A stretch of DNA of 64,000 nt from Prochilodus magdalenae. Taxonomy: Eukaryota > Chordata > Actinopteri > Characiformes > Prochilodontidae. Shown here piece by piece: positions 1 through 13,009 of the stretch (its first letter is position 1; every line of letters begins with the position of its first letter). Below the pieces are notes generated by a model, which was not told the DNA's origin, made no database searches, and saw nothing but the letters and a program-made list of their open reading frames with translations. Where the stretch lies: the NCBI GenBank assembly GCA_024036415.1, contig JAMWET010006558.1, forward strand, positions 180,001 through 244,000, read 5' to 3'. Position numbers and translations under genes: made by a program.

Positions 1-244
1 TATGGAGAGTACCAGTACTAAAGTATGTACCTTCAGATGTATTTAAGCATAGAGAGTAACAGTACTAAAGTATGTACCTTCAGATGTACTTAAGTATAGA
101 GAGTACCAGTACTAAAGTATGTACCTTCAGATGTACTTAAGTATGGAGAGTACCAATACTAAAGTTATGTACCTTCAGATGTACTTAAGTATGGAGAGTA
201 ACAGTACTAAAGTATGTACCTTCAGATGTACTGAAGTATGGAGA
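1..244. repeat. 47-48-bp tandem repeat, left edge
   Basis: About five copies of a unit containing gtaccttcagatgtacttaa and gagagtaccagtactaaag. The array is cut by the window edge, so its full length is unknown. An open frame at 119-424 is only the repeat read through. Confidence 0.9.
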
Positions 245-1639
245 GTAACAGGAGCATGGTTTATTAGGGCTCTAATGTCCTATTATCATTTCTGGAACAG
301 GACTCTTCATCAGCTCAGTGTAGGTAAAGAGATTCTAGTGTCTCTCAGTCCACCAGTTTTTATAAGAAGCTCATTCATTAGTCTGACACTGACGTCTATT
401 CACATCATCAGCACAGAACACTGAAGGAGAACAGGTTCCATTAGCTAGAACCATAAAATAACTTTGTCCAAACAGGTAAAATTTCAGTTTAGGATTTATT
501 CAGCCACACTTTAATAAGAGCTTGGTTTAAAGAGGATCACTAATGAGTGTCTCCTTTACTGTACTGCCTCTGTAGGTCTAGGTTCATAAACATAAACCAG
601 CCGTGGCCATGTACCATAAAGGACACAGTGTTTGTATAAAGACGCTCGCCAGTCACGTGTCCATGTATACATGTTTCTATACTGTGTCTATTTACCCGCA
701 TAGTCAGGAACAGTCTGTTTGACCCGTTTACTAACCCCACCCTGCTTTACCTGCCGTCCTCCAGGTGGTCCTGGATGTAGTCCGGGATTTCCATGGATGC
801 TAAGGATCCTTAAATAAGCTTGTTTGGTTTTTACATGCTACTATCATATACACAGATCAGCCGACAGGAAGTACAGATTCCCTGTAAAGGTGTGGAGTTA
901 AAGCACCAAATCGTCCAAAATGGAAAGCTTACTGCCTTACTGTCCTCCACTGCCCATGCCTAAGAACACCCTTCCCTGTGGTGCAGTCACAGTGACTCAC
1001 GCCTCCGGTGGCTTGTTGCTGTAATGACTGCCTACGCTGCTGTAAGTCTTCTGTAGCTGTATGCCGCCCTTCAGTACAGTCTTAAGACACCTTTCTGAAT
1101 GTGTACATGGTTCAGATACATCCTCTAAAAGGACTCTTAATTTGTAAATCCTTCATTTACTCGATCAGATCGGTTGACGCTTAAGACTGCTATGCAAATG
1201 AGAAGGAAGACGTGGTGTAAATGGGCTGAATGGTGTGGTGAGTTGACAGCACAGCATCCCATAGGATTCCACGCACGCCTGCGCTGAGCAGGTCCCTACA
1301 CCTTTGACCCGTATGAGTCGAGTCGAGTCGTTTCTCTGCCTCCGTCTTTCCGTGTGTGTGCTTGGCGCTGCTCTCCCGGAGAGACCCCCTCCTGTCTCGC
1401 CCGCTGTGTGAATGTGTCCGGCGGTTTGAAAAGACGTCTCTGGGCTTTGTTTGGCACACATCGCAGAAAAGGTAGAGAAAGGATGTGCGAAACGAAGGCG
1501 TGCACGTGTGTGGAGGATGACTAATGACTAAGTCCCGTAGAGCTTCCTAGGATTCAGGACCACTAATGGTATACCCCGCGGGGGTTGGTTTATATGTGGC
1601 GTTATTGGGGGTACTGGGGGGGAAGAAAGAGCGCGGATC
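245..1639. other. Intergenic, nothing recognised
   Basis: Unique-looking sequence with no coding signal I can support. Short open frames around 1,165-1,505 (minus) overlap in different phases and match no family I know. The last 80 bases grade into the degenerate 54-bp array. Confidence 0.6.
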
Positions 1640-4600
1640 GTTGTAATGTGTTAAGTGTACGTGAAGTAGTAAGTGCTCGGTTTGACTCTTTTAAGTAACC
1701 AAGTAAGTGTCAAACTGTGTTAGTGTAGGGCAGTCCAAGCTAGCGTGCCGGTGGTACAAAGTAACGATCAAGTAAGTAGTACATGTGTTAGTGCCCACTG
1801 TAAGCTAGTGTGTTCGGTGTATAAGGGATCAAAGGTGGAACTGAAGGGTTCAGTAAGCTTTCAGGAAACCCCCTCACGGTAGGTGTTCCGTAGTGTACTG
1901 TAGTAATGTAAGGCGTGTACAGTAACTCAGTGAGGGATGTGTTAGTAAAGTACTGTAAGCTTCCAGTGATCACCTGGTTGTCCACTAACTCAGTAAGTAC
2001 TCAAAGGGTTAGTGCTTGTAAGTAGCGTTATTGGTTGTACTGGGGTAAATCAGCTAGTCGTGTAAGTGTGTTAGTGAGCTGTAAGTAGCGTGTTAGGTCT
2101 GTACAGTAAATCGTGTAGAAGTGAGGGTAATGTTGTTAGTTGGTAGCTGTAAGGAGTGTCGTGCGGTGTACAGCAGTAACGCAGTAAGTGTAAAGTGTTA
2201 AGTGTACCGCTGTAAGTAGTGTGTCGGTGCTTTACAGTAACTCAGTAGAGTGTAAAGTGATGTTAGGTGTACTCCGTAAGTAGCGTGTTAGAGTGTACAG
2301 CTAACTCAGATAAGTGTAATGTGTTAGTGCTACTGTAATAGTGGTGTTTTGGTTCCCGTGCTACATAAATCAGATAAGTGGTAATGTGTTAGTCGTGCTG
2401 TAAGATGCGTGTGTTGAGTGTACAGTAACCTCAGTGTAAGTCTAATGTCGTCAGTGTGCCTGTAAGTGTCGTGTTGGTGTTACATTAACTCAGTGAGTGT
2501 AATGTGTTAGTGTGCTGTAAGTAGTGTGTTGGTGTACAGTAACTCAGTCTCAAGTGTAAAAAGTTTTTTGGTAAAAAGTGTAGCATGGCTGTAACGGCGT
2601 ATTGGCTGTGTACAGTAACGCAAGCTAAGTGTAAAGGTGTTAGTGATGCCTGTAAGTAGCGTGTTGGTGTACAGTAACTCAGTAAGTGTAAGTGTGTATA
2701 GTGTGCTGCTAAGTAAGCACGTCGGTGTACAGTAACGCAGTAAGTGTAATGTGCTTAGTAGTGGCTGTAAGTAGCGTGGTTGGTGCTACAGCTAACTCAG
2801 CTAAGTGTAATGTGTATGTGGTACTGTAAGTAGTGTCAGTTGGTGCTGACAGTAACTCAGTAAGTGTAATGTGTTAGTGTGCTGTAAAGTGAGCACACGT
2901 GTGCGGTAGCAGTAATCAGTAAGTGTAATGTGTAAGTGTTGGCTGTAAGTGGCCGTATTGGTGTACAGTAACCCCCCGTAAGTGCTTAATGTCGTTATGC
3001 TACATGTCTGGCTTCTCAAGTAGCGTGTTGTGCTACATTATTAAGTAAAGTGTAATGTCGTTAGGTGCCTGTAAGCCGCGTCGAGGTGTACAGTAACTCA
3101 GTAAGTGTAAAGTGTTAGTGCTACTGTAAGTAGCGTAGTTGAGTGTAACAGTAACTTCAGTAAGCTGTAATGTGTTAGTGTAGCTGTGACCAGTAGCCGT
3201 CGCACCGTGTACAGTAACTCAGTAAGTGTAATGTGTTAGTGTGTGCTGTAAGTATGTGGTGTTGGTGTACAGTAACTCGGTCAGTGGTAATGTGTTTAGT
3301 GTCCGTAAGTGGGCGTGTGGTGTCAGTAGTACGGTAAGTGTAACAGTTGTAACGGTAGTAATGTGTTGGGTGTAGTGTTCAGTGAGTTAAGTAGTGTGCT
3401 GTAACTGGCGTATTGTGTACAGTAACTCAGTAAAGTGTAAAGTGTTAGTGTACTGTAAGTAGTGTGTTGTGTACAGAACTAACTCAGTAAGTGTAAAAGT
3501 GTTCAGTAAGTAGCTGTCCGGTGTGTAAAGTGTGTTGGCGTTAGTGTACTGTAAGTATTGGTGTTGGTACAGTAACTCGGTAAGTGTTTAATGTGTTAGT
3601 GTGCTGTAAGTAGCATGTTGGGTACAGTAAACTCAGTAAGTGTGGGGTTAGTTGTACTGTAAGTAGTGTGTCGGTGTAACAGTAACTCAGTAAGTGTAAT
3701 GTGTTAGTGTGGGTGTACAGTAACTCTGTAAGTAGTGTGTCTGTAAGTGTGTGTACAGTAAACTCAGTAAGTGTAATGTGTTAGTGTGCTGTAATATCCT
3801 GTACAGTAGCGTGTCGTGTGTATACAGTACTAACTCAGTAGTGTGTGGTGTTAGTGTACTGTAAGTAAGTATGTGTTGGTGTACAGTAACTCAGTAAGTG
3901 TAATGTGTTAGTGTGCTGTAAGTAGCGTGTCTGTGTACAGTAACTCAGTAAAGTGTAATGGTGTTAGTGTACTGTAAGTAGTGTGTCAGGTGTACAGTAA
4001 CTCAGTAAGTGTAATGTGTTAGTGTGCTGTAAGTAGCGTGTTGAGTGTACAGTAACGTAGTGTGGTCTAGTACTGTAAGGTAATGTGACACTTTACGTAA
4101 TGTTGTTAGTGTGCTGTAAGTAGCGTGTTGGTGTACAGTACCGTACTAAGTAAATTGTAACTGTAATGCTGTTAGTGTTGCTGTAAGTAGAGGTACTCTG
4201 TCGGTGTGCTACAGTAAAACTCAGTAAGTGTAATGTGTTAGACTGTTACTGTAACCCAAGTAGCGGTTCGGTGCATACAGTAACTCAGTAAGTGTACAGT
4301 GTGTTAGTGTGCTGTAAGTAGGTGTTCGGTGGTACAGTAACTCAGTAAGTGGTAGTGTGTTAGTGTGCTGTACCCCCCCAGTAGCGTGTGTCGGTGTACA
4401 GTAACTCAGTAAGTGTAGTCGTGTTAGTGTAGGTGTACTGTAAGTAGCGTGCGGTTGTACAGTAACCTCAGTAAGTGTAATGTTAGTGTGTACTGTAAGT
4501 AACGGCTGGTGTCAGTGTACAGTAACTCAGTAAGTGTAATGTGTTAGTGTACTGTAAGTAGTGTGTCGGTGTACAGTAACTCAGTAAGTGTAATGTGTTA

Positions 4601-4733
4601 GTGTGCTGTAAGTAGCGTGTCGGTGTACAGTAACTCAGTAAGTGTAATGTGTTAGTGTGCTGTAAGTAGCGTGTTGGTGTACAGTAACTCAGTAAGTGTA
4701 ACGTGTTAGTGTACTGTAAGTAGTGTGTTCCCA
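1640..4733. repeat. 54-bp satellite A, block 1 (noisy)
   Basis: Tandem copies of a 54-bp unit built on gtgtacagtaactcagtaag and tgtgttagtgtgctgtaagt, roughly 55-60 copies. From about 1,640 to 4,480 nearly every copy carries extra single bases. The last five copies (about 4,500-4,733) are clean. Same strand and same unit as block 2 at 14.75-16.45 kb. Confidence 0.93.
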
Positions 4734-5849
4734 TACATGTCTAGAACACACATATAGACACTTTATTTGCTAAACCACCAGTGAAGCTACACGTGAGAAT
4801 GATGATGGGAAAATGATGGACTGTTTTGCTTTACAGCGCCCTGCAGCATGTTCCCCTCCACCATGAATGCATTAATGGCCAGACTGTTCTCAAAACCATC
4901 ATAACAGCGTCTCAGACATCAGACCATCCCCTGTAGTAACTTTCTGTGAGGGAGGTTTTAGAGGTGGACGTCTGGTTACCTTCACCACCACTGTAAACAC
5001 TTCAGGTAAGAAACATGGTACCTTCAGAAACACCCCTGTGCTGCCCAGTTTAGTTAAAGCTGCTGGTCTGTTTGGGCTCCTGTCCTCACTGCTGGCCATA
5101 GGAGCCAATCTCAGGCCTGTTCCTCAGTGTTTGCAGTACTAATGTGACAGTAGCTCCTTTTAATCTTAACGTACCTTCAGCACAGCTAACGAGCATCTCT
5201 CCTACACCCACTGTATGCATGTATGGGAAGCTCCCGGGACACCTGTACCCATTTTTGTCCTTTGAGCGGTGAAATTACCATAAATGTGACTGTTGATGAT
5301 GACGAAACGTGTGTAACCGCCTGTTTGTTTGATGGTATCTGAGCATGATGTGATTCAGAGCGTGGTATTTACACTAGAGCTGTTTTTGTGAATTTGAAGT
5401 GAGTGGTAACCTGTAAAATCTCACCTTTAACCACCGTGTTCCTCTCTCTGGGTTCAGGCTAGAAAAAGAAAGTCACTCCACACGCCCGCTCACACAGACT
5501 CAGAGCTTTACTGGCTTCTCTGAACTCTCCTCCCACTCATGCCCACTCTGGGTTTACCAGCTAACCCCAAGGCCCGAGTCTTTTCAGTAATGCAAATGAT
5601 TCGCTCGCAGGTCCCTTTCGTTCTTCACTTTCGAATGACTGACTGGCAGCCGAACTACCTGATTTCTGTTTACACAAAAACACAGATCAGCAATTTAGAC
5701 TTACACTTAGATACCATACCGTATTATATTCTCAGATATGCGCCGCCGTTCAAAGACCAGAATCAGTGGTTCGAATAGTAAATCTTTTAAAGGAGCAGTC
5801 TGGAACATATTTACATTAAAACACTGCAAAGTTACCTAAAGTTATTGGC
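4734..5849. other. Intergenic with a dispersed repeat copy
   Basis: About 4,890-5,000 contains tttagaggtggacgtctggt followed by taccttcaccaccactgt, also present near 31,340 and 60,720. The rest, including an 80-codon open frame at 5,539-5,778, shows no family resemblance I can name. Confidence 0.5.
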
Positions 5850-6620
5850 TCTTCATCACGGCGTTATTAATACATCCTGGTTAGTACAACCAACCGCCCA
5901 GCAGCCCTTCATCACAGCGTTATTAATACATACCGGTTAGTACAACCAACCACACAGCAGCCCTTCATCACAGCGTTATTAATACATACCGGTTAGTTCA
6001 ACCAACCACACAGCAGCTCTTCATCACAGCGTTATTAATACATACCGGTTAGTTCAACCAACCACACAGCAGCTCTTCATCACAGCGTTATTAATACATA
6101 CCGGTTAGTACAACCAACCACACAGCAGCCCTTCATCACAGCGTTATTAATACATACCGGTTAGTACAACCAACCACACAGCAGCCCTTCATCACAGCGT
6201 TATTAATACATACCGGTTAGTACAACCAACCACACAGCAGCCCTTCAGCACAGCGTTATTAGCACAACCAACCGTCCAGAAGCTCCTCACCACAGCATTA
6301 ATACATACCACAGTCTTATTAATACATACTGGTTAGTACAACCAACCGTCCAGCAGCTCTTCATCACGGTGTTATTAATTCATACCGGTTAGTATAAACA
6401 ACCGCCAAGCAGCTCCTTACCAAAGCGCTGTTAATACATACTGGTTAGTACAAGCAACTGCCCAGCAGTTCTCCACCAAAGCGCTATTAATACATACTGG
6501 TTAGTAGAACCAACCGTTCAGCAACTCTTCACAACAGCATTATTAATACATACTGGTTAGTACAACCAACCTTCCAGCTCTTCAAGCAATGAGACAGCAT
6601 TTTAAATTCATACCGTTTAG
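5850..6620. repeat. 56-bp tandem repeat
   Basis: About 14 copies of a unit with gttattaatacataccggtt and agtacaaccaaccacacagc; the copies at about 5,900-6,250 are nearly identical and later ones decay. Stray remnants follow at about 6,735-6,810 after a short A-run. Confidence 0.9.
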
Positions 6621-6810
6621 TTCAACATTGCATTTAGTCACATGCACACACCAAGGACACCAAATATCATAAAGGAGCAATTTGTAAAAAAAAAAAAATT
6701 TGCATTAAAACATTGCAAAATTAACTAAAGTGATCAGCTCTTCAGCACAGTGTTAGTAATTCATACCGGTTAGTTTAACCAACCACCCAGCAGCTGTTCA
6801 GCACAGTGCT

Positions 6811-7834
6811 GTTATATCAGACCAGTCAGTTCAGTCAATTTCCAGTAGAGCTTCTTTGGGATGTGGTGGAATTGAAGTGCTACTGAACGGTAACCCCGTG
6901 TAGTGTTCCTGAGGGGGTCAGCTGGAGAAGAGTTATACGGAATGTCCGGTAAGACCAAAGTGCCAAAGATCAAATCAGTTTAAACCCTTCCCAGGCAGTG
7001 TGTCTCGTAGAAACCAGGAGGAGTCATCATAACCGGATATTTTGTTTTCCAGGCGGGTGGCCCTCGTGTGGGAATCCGCATGCTAATTTATACGAATGCT
7101 GTTCGGTTCTATCCGACACTCAGGTGCCGTTGGTGTAGGAGGACAGTCTTCTGGTCGGAGGTGGGAAATCGTGCGAGCTGTGATGATGCGGAGGCTCTAT
7201 GGCATTTGGGCGAGTCAGATGCTTTATTTGATCTGTTTTCTGATAGAAGTGCTGCTTCCTTTTCTCTGTTATTTATGACCACATTTAACCATACTGGATG
7301 TGAGTGGTTCCACACAGGTGCCGACCCCGCGCTCCTCTGGAAACGGGGGCTGATTTCTGTGATGTCTCTGCTGTGGTGTCTTGTCTGACCTACAGGAATG
7401 AATGAAGAAATGAATCACTTGCATCTGCTCAGTCTTTTCCTGGACACCTTGGCCTTTACCCTGAAGAGAGTCAGCATTGGGCGCCCACTCAATTACAGTA
7501 CGGGCTGCTTCAGCCAGGCCACCTCATTACACGTTAGGTTTGGTCGTGGGGGCGGGGGTGAAGTTTGACAGGGGAGTGCGGAGAAGTTGTGATTACAGGG
7601 GTTAAAAACAAGAGCTTGTTGTAGGAGGGGACACCTCGAATCTTTACCAGAAATGCTCTTTCCCCCCGTTTCCCACACAGCGCATGTATCCCCACAGCCC
7701 TCCGTATCAGTGAAGTCGGCTTCAGTTACGTCCCCTTATGCTGGAACAGCTCCCTGGGAAGCACGGACTCTCCTGAGCAGCTGAAGCTCACCATGCTCGA
7801 TGTTCCCTGTAGTAATGGAGCTCCATCCAGAACT
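6811..7834. other. Intergenic, nothing recognised
   Basis: Open frames of up to 106 codons at 7,068-7,388 overlap on both strands and show no domain I recognise. I do not call a gene. Confidence 0.5.
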
Positions 7835-9665
7835 GATCATCCAACATCAGTACCTGGACCTCACTAACACTCAATCAAATCCTCACAGCTATCTTCAACA
7901 TCAGTACCTGACCTCACTAACGCTCAATCAAATCCTCACAGCTATGTTCAACATCAGTCCCTGACCTCACTAACGCTCAATCAAATCCTCACAGCTATGT
8001 TCAACATCAGTACCTGACCTTACTAACGCTCAATCAAATCCTCACAGCTATGTTCAACATCAGGACCTTACCTTACTAATGCTCAATCAAATCCTCACAG
8101 CAATGTTCATCAGTACCTGACCTCACTAAGGCTCAGTCAAATCCTCACAGTAGTGTTCAACATCAGTACCTGACCTCACTAACGCTCAATCAAATCCTCA
8201 CAGCAATGTTCAACATCAGTACCTGACCTTACTAATGCTCAATCAAATCCTCACAGCAATGTTCAACATCAGTACCTGACCTTACTAACACTCAGTCAAA
8301 TCCTCACAGCTATGTTTAACATCAGTCCCTGACCTCACTAATGCTCAATCAAATCCTCACAGCTATGTTCAACATCAGTACCTGACCTTACTAACGCTCA
8401 ATCAAATCCTCACAGCTATGTTCAACATCAGTACCTGACCTCACTAACACTCAATCAAATCCTCACAGCTATCTTCAACATCAGTACCTGACCTCACTAA
8501 CGCTCAATCAAATCCTCACAGCTATCTTCAACATCAGTACCTGACCTTACTAATACTCAATCAAATCCTCAGTTATGTTCAACATCAGTACCTGACCTCA
8601 CTAACGCTCAATCAAATCCTCACAGCTATGTTCAACATCAGTACCTGACCTCACTAACGCTCAATCAAATCCTCACAGCAATGTTCATCAGTACCTGACC
8701 TCACTAAGGCTCAGTCAAATCCTCACAGTAGTGTTCAACATCAGTACCTGACCTTACTAACGCTCAATCAAATCCTCACAGCTATGTTCAACGTCAGTAC
8801 CTGACCTTACTAACGCTCAATCAAATCCTCACAGCTATGTTCAACATCTGTACCTGACCTCACTAACGCTCAATCAAATCCTCACAGCTATGTTCAACAT
8901 CAGTACCTGACCTTACTAATGCTCAGTCAAATCCTCACAGCTATGCACATCAGTACCTGACCTTACTAACGCTCAATTAAATCCTCACAGCTATGTTAAG
9001 CATCAGTACCTGATCTCACTAAAGTGCAATCTTACAGCTATCAACTCAGTACAGCTAACGCTCAGTTCCTCAACATCAGTACCTGACCTCACTAATGCTC
9101 AATCAAATCCTCACAGCTATGTTAAGCATCAGTACCTGATCTCACTAATGCTCAATCATATCCTCACAGCAATGTTCCAACATCAGTACCTGAAATCATT
9201 AATTCTTAATCAAATCCTCACAGCAATGTTCCAACATCAGTACCTGACCTCACTAATATTCCATCAAATCTTCACAGCAATTTTAACAGTACTTGGACTG
9301 ATAAACATTAAATCAAATCCTCACAGCAATGTTCCCACACAACAACCTGACCTCTTTAGTGCTCAGTCAAATCCTCACAGCGATGTTTACCATCAATACC
9401 TGACCTAATTAATGCTCAGTCAAATCCTCACAGCTATGTTCAACATCAGTACCTGGATTCATAAACTCTCAATCAAATCCTCACAGCAATGTTCCCACAC
9501 AACAACCTGAACTCATTAATACTAAATCAAATCCTCACAGTCGTGTTCCAAAATCAGTACCTGACCTCATTAATCCTCAGTCAAATCCTCACAGCTATGT
9601 TCAAGATCAGCACCTGACCTCCCTAATGCTCAATCAAATCCTCACAGCTATGTTCAACATCTAGT
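7835..9665. repeat. 53-bp satellite B, block 1
   Basis: About 34 copies of a unit with catcagtacctgacctcact and caatcaaatcctcacagcta. Variants differ mainly at the aacgctc/aatgctc site and at gctatgttcaa/gcaatgttc. The copies decay toward the right end. Confidence 0.93.
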
Positions 9666-9749
9666 GTATTTAATTTAGCCAGAACTTGATATCAGTGTTC
9701 TAGCTGTTTATTCTACTCACTGAGTGGTGCTATCTAGCATGCTTCATGT

Positions 9750-10250
9750 TCCTTTATCCGGATCCACCTTAAATGGTCCAGCACTTACATTCTGGGACAG
9801 GCATTCAGATTCCTATTCACCAGCTTCTTGTTAGAAATTTGCCATTCCGCCTTAAATTGTGCTGTGGTTACATTCTGAGACCTGTTGTCTTATAATATTT
9901 GCTGCACCATTTAAGGTGGACTTGGAAAATTCAAACAAGAAGCTGCAGGATGAGAAGCTGATTTTTTTGCACGCAGGATGTAAACACTGTACCATTTAAG
10001 GTGGAACAGGAAAATCCGAATAAAGAGTAGCTGAATGTCAGCGCCAAAATGTCAGCGCCAAGATGGGCCATTTAAGGTGGAACAGGAAAATAGGCATAAA
10101 AAACTGAACACCAGGTATGTAACCATGTAAACGCTGTATTATTTAAGGTGGAATGGAAAAATTTAAACAAGAAGCTGGCAAATAAGAAGCTGAATGTCAC
10201 CAGAATGCAAATGCTGCACCATTTAAAGTGGAATGTGAAGAAACATGGTG
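9750..10250. mobile_element. Degenerate cluster of the palindromic MITE
   Basis: Repeated arms of the palindrome family: caccttaaatggtccagcac at about 9,765, tgctgcaccatttaaggtgg at about 9,900, and further caatttaaggtggaa-like arms near 9,990, 10,065, 10,140 and 10,220. The arms alternate in orientation, so this is several nested or rearranged copies rather than one hairpin. Confidence 0.7.
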
Positions 10251-10345
10251 GTGGCAGCCTCTGCTGGATTAGTTGCTCCTATGAAGATATGAAGGCCCAT
10301 TCTAAATTGATTTGCACCTACAGGTAAATGTACCCCAATGAAATC
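10235..10345. repeat. Dispersed repeat shared with 37,575-37,690
   Basis: catggtggtggcagcctctgctgga...aaattgatttgcacctacaggtaa resembles gcatggtggcagcctctatt...aaattgatttgtatttacaggtaa in the rbm25 intron. Family unknown; here it adjoins the palindromic MITE cluster. Confidence 0.55.
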
Positions 10346-11324
10346 ATAATGTTGTGTGTTATAGACCCCCCCATAGACCCCCAATCTTACACACTGCTCC
10401 TTTAATTTCCAGTCACAATGTTCAAGTTCAGTGTTGAGTCTGTCCCGTCTATTCTTACAGCTTCTATTCTTTTCAGGAGACTCACTTTCACTTCCTCAAA
10501 CAAATCAGCCAGCCTCCGAAGCTCAGCTGAGAGTCTGTCGGGGGCTGTTCTGGTGGTCTACAGGGTCGTGTTTCAGGTGGCCGCAAGGAGTTCCTTTTTC
10601 ACGTAACCTTCAATAAGCAGCGAGTACGTTCGAGTCTTCTGAGATTCCAGCAGACGGAAGAGAAAACTCTGATGACGCAAATCGGATCCCCCTGCCCTCA
10701 ATTATTGAAACCCGATTTTGATGATTCAGTGTTTCTAACAGGCCACCATGTTTAATGTTGTTTTGATATGAACACACACGCAGATCACGGCGAGTGGAGA
10801 CCACAGCTGAGTTTCTCGTGGGAGAGGAGGGATTCCCAGACTGCGAAAGCCTCCTTCTGCAGCGCTGACTTCCTACCTAACTGACTGCACTGAGTAGGTG
10901 TTCAGACCTAGAAATGATAGACCACACGCTTCTGTTGAACAAAAGCTCTGAGTTTCCACAGGATGGAAGATGTTGAAACTCTGGGGTGGGCTTCCGTATT
11001 TCATTTATAGACGCACACAGGAGCGCCTGGCTTCTCTTTATGTGTCACGGCGACCTTTGCGTCTCTTTTTAAGTCGTCTTACCATAAATAAGCACCTTTC
11101 AGCGAAAAACCCTGAACGGAACGAGACCCGGCTGGGCCTCTGCAGGCTCAGACCTGTGGCCCGGAGCGAGGCAGGTTTGTTTATGGAGCCGGTGTCGACA
11201 CAAAGGTGCTCCAGTCTGCTCTACGTGAGCAGAGGCAACATGTTCCAGGTAGATCCCACAAGAGGATTCGAATCTGGGAATTGTACAGGCTGGTCCAGAT
11301 GTGTGAATGGTCCTGAATGATCAT
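10346..11324. other. Intergenic, nothing recognised
   Basis: Open frames of 60-116 codons occur on both strands (longest 10,970-11,320 plus) without a known domain, conserved neighbour or splice pattern I can support. Confidence 0.5.
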
Positions 11325-12492
11325 CCGTCCTCATTAATGCTCAATCAAATCCTCACAGCAATGTTCAACACCAGTATCTGACCTCATTAATACTTTTTAT
11401 CAAATCCTCACATCTATATTTCAACATTAGTACCTGACCTCAGTGATGCTCAATCAAATCCTCACAGCTATGTTTCAACATCAGTACCTGACCTCATTAT
11501 TACTCAATCAAATCCTCACAGCTATGTTCAACATCAGTATCTGACCTCACTAATGGTCAATCAAATCCTCACAGCTATGTTCCAACATCAGTACCTGACC
11601 TCACTAATGGTCAGTCAAATCCTCACAGCTATGTTTCAACATCAGTGACTGACCCCACTAATACTCAATCAAATACTTACAGCTATGTTCAACATCAGTA
11701 CCTGACCTCACTAATGGTCAATCAAATCCTCACAGCTATGTTTCAACATCAGTACCTGACCTCACTAATGGTCAATCAAATCCTCACAGCTATGTTTCAA
11801 CATCAGTACCTGATCTTAGTAATACTCAATCAAATCCTCACAGCTATGTTTCAACATCAGTACCTGATCTTAGTAATACTCAATCAAATCCTCATAGCTA
11901 TGTTTCAGCATCAGTATCTGACCTCACTAATACTCAATCAAATCCTTACAGCAATGTTCAACATCAGTACCTGATCTTAGTAATACTCAATCAAATCCTT
12001 ACAGCTATGTTCCAACATCAGTCCCTGACCTCACTAATGGCCAATCAGATCCTCACAGCAATTTTCCAACATCAGTACCTGACCTCACTAATCATCAATC
12101 AAATCCTCACAGCTATGTTTCAACATCAGTCCCTGACCTCACTAATCATCAGTCAAATCCTCACAGCTATGTTCAACATCAGTACCTGACCTCACTAATA
12201 CTCAATCAAATCCTCACAGCAATTTTCCAACATCAGTACCTGACCTCACTAATCATCAATCAAATCCTCACAGCTGTTTCAACATCAGTGCCTGATCTCA
12301 GTAATGTTTAATCAAATCCTCACAGCTATGTTTCAACATCAGTACCTGACCTCACTAATGTTCAATCAAATCCTCACAGCTATGTTTCAACATCAGTGAC
12401 TGACCCCACTAATACTCAATCAAATCCTTACAGCTATGTTCCAACATCAGTCCCTGACCTTACTAATGGTCAATCAAATCCTCACAGCTATC
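11325..12492. repeat. 53/54-bp satellite B, block 2
   Basis: About 21 copies of the same unit as block 1. Many here have one extra t (gctatgtttcaacatc), making the unit 54 bp, so frames stay open over several copies (11,645-11,974 and 12,007-12,189). I treat those frames as by-products. Confidence 0.92.
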
Positions 12493-12494
12493 TT

Positions 12495-12715
12495 GTATTG
12501 TGGACTGAAGGAACCAACCCGGTAACAGAAGGGGCACTGGTTTGATTTCCCGAACCACCAGTAACGACTGAACTCCCCTTGAGCAAGGCACTCCACAAAT
12601 CGCTTCCAGGGGGCCAAGGATAGGGCTGCCCCCGGTGCTTACTGCCCCCGAGAGTGTGTATGTGAGGGGTAAATGGGGAGGACAAATTTCTTTGTCTGGC
12701 AAAAAAAAATCAGAG
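12495..12715 (+). mobile_element. tRNA-derived SINE
   Basis: A box-B-like ggtttgatttcccga is followed by the fish-SINE body ccccttgagcaaggcact and gggtaaatggggaggacaaa, then a short A-rich tail at 12,700-12,710. It sits directly at the end of satellite B block 2. Confidence 0.65.
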
Positions 12716-13009
12716 CTTGATGATTGATTGGCCTCACCTAAATCTGCAGCCCAGTGAACGCCAGAATGGTCATCCCGGAATACAACAGAGGGGAACATCA
12801 GAGGGGACTCTGTTTCTGTCCTGGAAGATTATTAATCAGTCTTTGGGATATCGATCTGCTAACCCTAGGATATCAAATGCACTGTTGCTGTACAGTAAGT
12901 GAGGAAGTTCGTTTAGTTCTTCGAGGTGCGGTAAAACCTATAAGGTATTAATCCATTCTGGTAGCTGTAGGAGCTATTTGACTGCCCCCTGGTGGAGGAT
13001 GTGTAGCCT

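Noticed and set aside
7068..7388. 106-codon open frame in the 7 kb region
   Set aside because: Overlapping frames exist on both strands over the same DNA, with no domain, splice pattern or neighbour support.
11645..12189. Plus-strand open frames of about 60-109 codons with MFQHQYLTSL repeats
   Set aside because: Simple read-through of satellite B copies; the same unit in block 1 is out of frame.
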